Assembly (NCBI GenBank): GCA_916613615.1
Contig: OU744721.1
Location: forward strand, 79,799,060-79,863,059
Direction: 5' to 3'
DNA length: 64,000 bases
DNA from: Steromphala cineraria
Taxonomy: Eukaryota; Mollusca; Gastropoda; Trochida; Trochidae
This document shows positions 50,501 through 59,500 of the stretch, piece by piece. The stretch's first letter is position 1. The number at the start of each line of letters is the position of its first letter. Both the position numbers and the translations under genes were made by a program. The notes below the pieces were generated by a model, which did not search any database, was not told the DNA's origin, and worked only from the letters and a program-made list of their open reading frames with translations.

Positions 50501-53500
50501 GTCATATATATTGAAAACGTTATGTCAAAGCATGGAATTCCCTGATCAGCTGTTTACGCATTCTGGTTGGTCGATCTCTTGGGGATGCCCCGATCTGATT
50601 GGCTGATGTATAACTAGCATCAGATAAGAAAAGATTCTCAACACAGTAATCGGAACATCGTCAAGACTTTGATTGATATAACAGATTTCAAGAGAATCTG
50701 AAGAAAAGTTTCAAAAAATGATTCAGAGTTTAAAAAGTAAACAGTTGAATTTAAAATTAGGACAGAAATTGTACTCGTCCTATGGGACGAGTAGAAATAT
50801 TTTTTCACTTGCCCGAGCTAATTTCCACTCGTCAATACGAGCGGACGAGTGCTATTTTCGAGCCCTGGCTCTTCTACATACAGGTAGGTCATCTATCAGC
50901 CTGTAGGTTGTAGGATAATGACTTTATTCCGCTCTTCTACATACAGGTAGGTCAACTATCAGCCTGTAGGTTGTAGGATAATGACTTTATTACGCTCTTC
51001 TACATACAGGTAGGTCAACTATCAGCCTGTAGGTTGTAAGATAATGACTTTATTACGCTCTTCTACATACAGGTAGGTCTATTATCAGCCAGTAGGTTTT
51101 GCTCTTTCTGTATTAAACCTGCATCATTTGTCTTCTGTCTGTATTGTTTTGCGCTCATCAGTTCTTAAGTCTAGATGATATTAAAGATGTCCTTTGGTGC
51201 ATTTGTTGATATTTCACATTTTCAAGTTTTCCTTCACAACTGTTGAACCTCACTAACTGTTGTCTTGAGGTTCCTTGCACCTTAGGGATCATTGACATCC
51301 TGAAAAACCTTCAATGAAGCCGTAGACTGTAGTGTTATTGTAAGCCACTGTTACAAATTAGACACAGTGGAATTCATTACAAAATTTTCACCCTTGTTTA
51401 AGGCCAAAACAGTTTGCTTTAGGGCTAAGAGGGTTTCTTTCGTTGCGTTTAGGAGTTGTTGAGATGAATAATAAAAAATTTATGGATTTGTCAACTTCTT
51501 TATTGCAGGAATAGATACACTTGTTTCATCACATACTTTATAACATTGTTATTATGTCTCCCCCCCAAAGGGTAGGGCATCTTCCCACGGCAAGGTGAAA
51601 ACGTATCGAGCAACTCTCCTCGCTTTAGACCTTGCCTTCACAAGGTAGAAAACTTGTGATCCGGAGCAGCGACACCTATCGTGATCACGAGTTACGCCCC
51701 TTATCAGCTCTTACAAAATAGCCAATGAAATTTCGGAACAAATTCAAAATACTAACAGACGATCTTTTTGAAAACTATCCGAGTGAAATTTAATTTAAAA
51801 TTTCAGTCCGCATGGTTGTTTTCACGTTTTTGATGAGCACCGAGAATGCAGAGAAGACAAACATTTATGTATCACTCAAATTAATTGTTTCTCGCCCTTG
51901 TAAAACACATACAAAAGTATTTTTTCAAATTGGTTCAGTTAACATGCTGTCTTCTGATTGGACTATTCTACTTACGTGCAGCGGGTTGAAATGCTAGCAC
52001 GGAAATCACGGCCAATGATGTCAAGGGAGGAATGGAAAAGTTTAGAAACTTTTTCGTTTCGCCTGTGACGTTGTGAAGATGAGGGTAGGGAGACGTATTG
52101 GTTTTTGCTGAGCCCCGTCCGTATCGGCATTACGTTCACATTTCGTTTCCGGAGCATAACTCTGAAACTACTTGACCAATCTTCACCAAATTTGGTTTAC
52201 ATCCTCTCCATATCATGTAGATGTGCCTTTTGGGGGTTTCAACTTCTTTTAAATTTTTTTTTTTTCCATGTCATCAGTTTGGACTTTATAATTTTTAAGG
52301 GTTGGGTTAGTTTCCGGAGCATAACTCTAAAACTATATGACCAATTTTCACCAAATTTGGTATTCATCTTCTTCATAACATGTAGATGTGCCTTTTTGGG
52401 GTTTCAACTTCTTTTCAATTTTATATTTTTTGGTGTCCATGGCAACAGTTTGGAATTTGTCATTTAAGGGAAGGGTAAGATGTTGGAGCTAAAGACTGAA
52501 ACTACATGACCAATCTGCACCAAATTTGGTGTACATCCTCTTCATAACATGTAAATGTGCCTTTTAGAGGTTTCAACTTCTTTTGAATCATGTATTTTGG
52601 GGTTTTCAATGCAACAGTTTCGACTTCGTTTTTTTTAAGAGAAGGGTTAGTTTTCATGACAAACTGCGTAGATGTTTATTAACGTTTCCCATGAATAGAA
52701 ATAAAATGTAACCAAAACTTACAGTTGATGTTGTTTTATATAAAAATATAGTTTTTATTTGAGTTTTAAAAATCTATAAGATATTTTCAAAAAGGAAATT
52801 CAGCTGAAATGGTGTATGGGAGAGACATCTGTTTCTACAGTGAAAGGTTGCATTCCTGCAAGAAAGTAGTTGACAAATCCTTAGAACTCTTCCCTATTTG
52901 TGAATGGATTGAGAGTAACATCTGACACCACAATCATCCAGTGTTCCGTGTCTATTGCAGATGAAGAGTATATGGAGGAATGAGACGGGCATCGAGTCCT
53001 GGATTATAGACAAGGTATGTCAAAGTCAAACAACCAGTTTCTGCAATATTTTTTAATGCAACTGCTGTGATACTCATGATAATATTAGCTTTCCTCCTCA
53101 CCTGATGGGATCAAAAAGGGTATTTGTAAGAAAAGCCAAATCTTAGATCCAATCTTACAATCAGAGCAGGGATTTTGAAAGGGAGGGGTCATGGGTCATG
53201 TGCATTGAATGAAAACGGCCATTTAAATTTGAAGTTTGCTATTGATATAAGAAAAATTTGAAATTAACACAACTGTTGAAGATGTCTTTCCAATCCCTAC
53301 CAGAGGTTTCTGCATTCTTATAGAAGAGGAATACCCCGATTGCTGAAACCAGTAGGAACACTTTTATGTTATGCCATATTTTCATGTAGGCAGAGGATCG
53401 AGACCGTGACGAGGATGAAGGAGAAGACTTCATCTACCCGTACGACCTGGGGTGGAGAGAGAATCTGAGGCAGGTTCTGACGTTCACGGGGAAACCGCTC

Positions 53501-56500
53501 TCTGATGGTCTGACATGGCCTGTCGTCGAGGGCTGTGACCAGTACACTCTCACAGTGAGTTCACAGTACTGTAGTCATTGCATCTCAATGTCATTTTCTA
53601 GGAAAGTATTGTTCATGGGTTTTATTCATGGGTATGGGTATTATTAAACCGCTCTCTGATGGTCTTACAAGGCCCGTCGCCGAGGGCTGTGACCAGTACA
53701 CAGTGAGTTCACAGTAGTCATATCCTCACAGGCTTTTGATATGTGTTATCCTCCAAATTACAGAGTGAGCATATAATCTGCAAAGTTATGATTTAAAGAA
53801 TGATAATAATTAAGAAGGTATCTAGAAAATCTTGCTGTTCTTAGAAATATATGTTTAGTTGTACTTTGACCTGGTTGTAACAATACTTTAACAAACCTAA
53901 TGTAAATAAATATGAGGGTTGTGGAACCAAATACATACCGTGTACCGTCTTACCAGACACAGTAAAAGAAGTGAGTTTGTTACATTCTTATTTCTGTAGC
54001 CAACCAAAATTGTTCAGGAACATTGTAAGTTTGTGGTGTTTCATCACCAGAGCGGATAATGGATTAGATTTCATGCCATTTACCAAAAGTCCATTTTCTC
54101 CAGAATGTCACATGCAGTCTCAACTCTTTGTGAAGTAAAACCTGGTTAACTAATTACTCTTGAACAATGATTTTATGTCAATGTAGTTTTACAACTTGCA
54201 ACTATGTTTGATGAAAAATTACAATAAGTTTAATGATTTGAGCATGGTTCCATTGATAAAACTAAGCAAATTGTGACTGTAATTATCAAAAGAATGCAGT
54301 TATATTTTGTCTGTCCACAGACGGAGCAGATAAAGCAGAAGGCCCAGAAACGAGAGCGGACAGTGCAGTACGTTATCGTGGAGACGTACACTGGGGGACT
54401 CTTCCCCATCAGCAAGGGCGTGAGGGTCACCTGTAATATCCCCTGCACCGACGAGCCGCGAATATCCGTACAGGTGCACGACAAGGTGCTCGTCACCAGG
54501 TGGAAAAAGTAAGAGAAAGCTGTCAGAAATGATCCAAAATGCTATTTACTTAGCTGTTTGATTAGTAGTTGGTAGTATGAGAAAGGTAAGGAAATTCTAT
54601 TGTTTGTCACCTTGTGGAAAAAGTAAGGGAAATCCGTCAAATATTATCCAAAATGCTATTTCCTGAACCGTTTAATTAGTAGATGGTAGTATGAGGTAGG
54701 AAATTCTATTGTTTGTCACCAGATGGAAAAAGTAAGAGAAATCTGTCCATGACGAAGGCTATTTCCTTAACTGTTTGATTACCCGGTAGTAGTTGTAAAT
54801 ATAGGAAATATAAGGAAATTCTATTATTAACATGTCCCTCATCAGACTGAAAAAAAGAAAGAGAAAGCAGTCAAATATGATCCAAAATGCTATTTCTTAA
54901 ATGGAGTATTATTATCGACTGAAAAAGTATTGTGATAAATAAAGAATCTTTTTATCAATAGAAGTTGTGTGCTTTGCTTTTACCTTGTTTACAGTCTCTT
55001 CTTCTTTACATAGTAAAAAAAAATGTTGAAATGACTTATTACAGTCAAATGATCTAATGTGTTTAAAAAAATATTTTTGTCTTGCTCAGATATAATAGTG
55101 CGTCAATGTTAATAATTATTGGCGTAAATTAACCTCTGGAATAACCTTTGCCCTCTCTCTTCGTTCTCTGAACGTACCTGCAGAAGTCTAGATAAAATAT
55201 AGAGAAAAAACTAAGTCATAATTACCATTAGTGGTATGCCTCTCTCCTCCTCTTCCCTGGAGTTAGCTCCCTTTGCCCGCATGTGGTCTGACAGCCTCAT
55301 ATTCTCTTCTGCGCTCGAACTATGAACAAGGTCACCTCAGAAGTCTAGGAATCTTCTCAAGTTTCCCTTGTTTTTCCAGTGCAGTTCTTGAATTGTGGTA
55401 CGTGGTATCGACATTGGGTCTGTTATCAGACAATCGCATTCGTTTTTTGTGTGAATATTTTGTGTTTTTGTGTGACTTGAAAAAATTTTTCTGTGACTGT
55501 CGGCGTTTGGGAAGTAACTGTGTTTCCATCATGTCCCAACGTAAATGTGTGTCGTGTCAACGTTTCATGTCTGATAAGGATCCTCACTCATCTTGTGCTA
55601 ACTGTGATGTTAAACCTATTTGTTTCCCCGACTCGCGTTGCCTTCTGTGTAGAGATTTAGACGATGAAACGTGGTCAAAATTATGTGAGATGCGTGGCAA
55701 GAAACGTAAAGAATCTAATACTCCCGTTTCTCCCGTTGTTACCTTGGATAATGAGCAATCCCTACCTTCTCAAATTCCTCCTTCGGGCACGGTCGCTGAT
55801 TCTTCCAATCAAACACTCGATCTCACGGCTTTTCTCTCATCTTTTAAGCAAGACATGTTTAACACTCTCCAATCTTCTCTCAAGGATATGGATCGGCGCA
55901 ATAACGAAAAAATTTCCAATCTTAAGAAATCTTTTAAGTCCCTATCTCACTCAAGTTCAGTTAAAGATGATTCCTCTCGCAAGTCCTCTTCTAACTCTGA
56001 TGCCAAACGGGGCAAAGTTAAGTCTAAGCGGGTCGCCGACTCTTTGAGTGATGGGTCGGGTGTCACGGCGGGTGATACGGCTAAAAGGCAATGTTTACCT
56101 TCTAAGGGCTTGCCGGTGTTAGCGGGTCGTGGTGACCCCGTAAAATCTCTCCCCCTTCCTGGCGGCTCATCTGTCACAGGTCGGGATGAGGTTCACGTTG
56201 TTGACGCCGTCAACCTGTTCCCTCCCACCCATGGGTTGGTTCAGGCCGGGTCACTCGTGCAGAACGGCAAGTCCGTTAATGGCTCTAGTGCCACGGTGAC
56301 CAGGTCCAACCAGGACACCGTTGACACGGCCGGCACGGGTGATTTGGCCCTAGACCAGCTGCCGACTCGGCTTACCCCGGGCGGCACGGACCACTTGATT
56401 GATCCGACAGCCGTTGGAACGGCTTACGGCGATAACAAGTTCAGACCGGCTGACTTTGTGGATACGTCTAACCCGCCGATAATTCCGATTATCACCGATA

Positions 56501-59500
56501 CGGAGACAGACAACAAGCTTTCAGCGGATGTAAAACTGGATTCCCATGAAGGCATTTTGATTATTCCGTCGGCTGACGGCTCGGAACCGGACTTAGTCCC
56601 TGAGTGGTCCTTCGTGGACAAGATTGACTTTTTGTACAAACTCAAGCCGTGTACGCTTCCTACTTCGCTCGAGCAGGAGGAGGTACAGCCCATACCAGAG
56701 GAACTCGGTTCCACGGGAAATTTGCCGCCTAAGAGGGTACCCAAACGGACTCTTCCTCATTCAACAGTTGTCAAGGCAGCGTTGGACTCCGTTAACTCAA
56801 ACTTAACCAAGGCTAAGGATGCTTCCTCTCTGCCTAGAATGGCTCTTAAGCAAGCTTATGTCATCCATGACCGTGCCTTCCCCGCTTCGGCGCCAGACAT
56901 CGACCGGGATTTTTCACGGCTGAACTCCAGGCCCCTGTTACGATCCCAGGGTGACAAGATTTCCTTATCCCGTAAGGACATCAAGGAGATTGATCTAACG
57001 GCAAGGAACTCGGTGGACATTTTGTCTTATATTAACTGGTTTGCGGCGGGAGTCCGTCAGCTTCTTCCCCCCACCTTCCAGGACTACAAGGGTATCAAGC
57101 CGCAAACTCTTACAGTTATGAACGCGGAGGAGGTTGCTCTCGCCCATTCGTTTCTTGACGTAATCTATCACGCCGTTGGAGATGCTACTCAGGCACAGAT
57201 TGCCACCGTTGGACGGTTAACGGCTATAGAAAGAACACAACTGCTTGGATCAGTCAGGAATCTCCCTCAAGATTAGAAGGAGGATCTCTTCCAACAGCCG
57301 GTTAACTCCGAATCGATTTTCAACGGTCAATGCTCACAAGCCATTGCTACCCAGGACGCTCAGTCCAACAGGATGCTCAACCAGCAACTTGCGGCGGCTC
57401 TCCTAGCCCAGACTAGGCAACGTAACTCTTTCAGAGGAGGAAATGTCACTAACAAGAGAGGCTCCTTTCCTTCACCCCGACCCCCCCTCCACCGTTCAGC
57501 TTTCGACCGAGCCAACCCTCAGTTCAGGAAGTCTCGTCCCAACGACTCTCAGAATGGTACCCCCAGAGATTCCCGGGATTCCCAGCCCAGAGGGAATTTT
57601 CGTGCCAGAGGAGGTCGCGGAGCCAGAGGCTCGTACGGTCGCCGTTGACTCGGTTCCCAACACTACTCCAAAACCTTACGATCTCGCTATGCCCATGGAC
57701 TTCAATTTGGACTTCGATTTTGTGACACCAGTCGTTCCCTCGCCTGTCGGGGGACGTCTGCAACAGTATTCTCGGAACTGGACACAGATCACCCAAGACA
57801 ACTGGATTCGCTCCGTAGTCACCGACGGGTATCAGTTACAATTCCAGACGCGGCCACCCCTAGCTTCTCACCCGATAGGAAAAAGATTCACCTTACAGGA
57901 GGCCCGTCTGGAGGCAGCTCTACTTGCAGTAGACCAGTTATTGCTGAAGGAGGCAATTACCGAGCTTCCCCCTCACGATCTCTCTCGGGGGTTTTACTCT
58001 CCAGTGTTTTTAGTCCCCAAGCGGGACTCGGGAGAGATGAGAATGATCATAGACCTAAAGATTCTCAACAAGGACTTCTTGTGCAGCCCGCCCAAGTTTA
58101 CCATGGAATCACTAAAAAATGTCAGGAAACTAGTGCTGCCCAACAGCCAATTTGTCAGCCTAGACCTCAAGGATGCCTATCTCCACGTCCCAATCCATCC
58201 TCACTCGCGGAAGTATCTCAGGTTCGGAATCAACGGAAGAAGGTTTCAATTCCGCGTTCTTCCTTTCGGCGTTTCCATAGCCCCATGGCTTTTTACGATG
58301 GTGATGAAACCAGTGCTTCATTTCCTCCATCTAAGGAACATCGCTATTCACGGATACTTAGACGATTTTCTGGCAAGACATACGTCCACAGCTCTTCTTA
58401 TCAAACAAAGAGACTTTGTAATCCATGTGTTCACCCATCTAGGTTGGTTAGTGCACCCAGACAAGTCGGAACTTACACCTACTTCCAGGATCAAGTTTCT
58501 AGGAGCGATTCTGGATGCGAGGAGTTACCATATCTTTCCAGTGGAGGACCGATGGCGACTAACTCAGAATCTCATAATTTCCCTTCTGGACTCACGAACA
58601 GCTTCATTAAGGAAATGGATGTCACTGCTGGGGTTTCTAACTTCAATCCAATCGTTCACCTTCAGAGGCAGGTTGAATCTTCGCCACACTCAAGTTTGGA
58701 TAAATGCCAACAGAGTTCTAGACTTGGATTCCGTGATAGTTTGTCCTCCCCACGTTTGTCAAGAGCTACAATGGTGGACTCGGGAATTCAATGTGCTCTC
58801 GGGGACTCGTATGACGGATCCTCCCCCCAAGTTCACGATCTTCACAGACGCCTCCTGCAAGGGATGGGGAGCGCACCTGGACAGATATCAAGCACAGGGG
58901 ACATGGTCAACTCAGGAGACCTCACTACACATAAACGCTCTGGAGTTGCTAGCGGTAATCAAGGCAGTCAGTATCTGGTGGCGCCCCCTCTACAAGTCGA
59001 GCGTCATGATCGCTACGGACAATGCTACGGTGGTGTCCTACATAAACAAACAAGGCGGAACAAGATCAACAAGTCTCATGGAGTTAACTCGCCGTCTGTT
59101 TGCCATGGTGGATCAGTTCAAGATAGTTCTCAGAGCAAGACACATTCCGGGAAGACTGAATGTTCTCGCGGACTCCTTGTCCAGGAAAGGCCAAGTAATT
59201 CCAACGGAATGGACTCTCCACAGGGAAGCCTTCCAGCTATTGATCGACAGATGGGAGTATCCATCAATAGACTTGTTTGCCACAGCTCAGAACTTTCGCA
59301 TTCCCACCTACGTGAGTCCCATCCCAGACCCTCAAGCCTGGGCAGTAGACGCGTTATCGATATCGTGGGAAGGCATGATAGCCTACGCGTTTCCTCCGAT
59401 CAAGATTATCCCAGACGTTCTAGCAAAGATCGCAATTCAGGATTGTGTAGTGTATCTGGTAGCTCCAGCTTGGCCAACCAGGACGTGGTTTCCAAACCTA

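Noticed and set aside
52105..52467. 120-codon hydrophobic frame
   Set aside because: It spans tandem repeat units and repeats its own sequence; no membrane-protein family is recognised.
55273..55530. N-terminal extension of DIRS ORF1 (frame open from 55273)
   Set aside because: It begins with TTG and lies partly inside the terminal repeat; the first ATG with protein-like sequence is 55531.
57373..57648. Separate small RGG-rich gene
   Set aside because: It is in the same frame as ORF1 and continues it after a single TAG, so it is the tail of ORF1.
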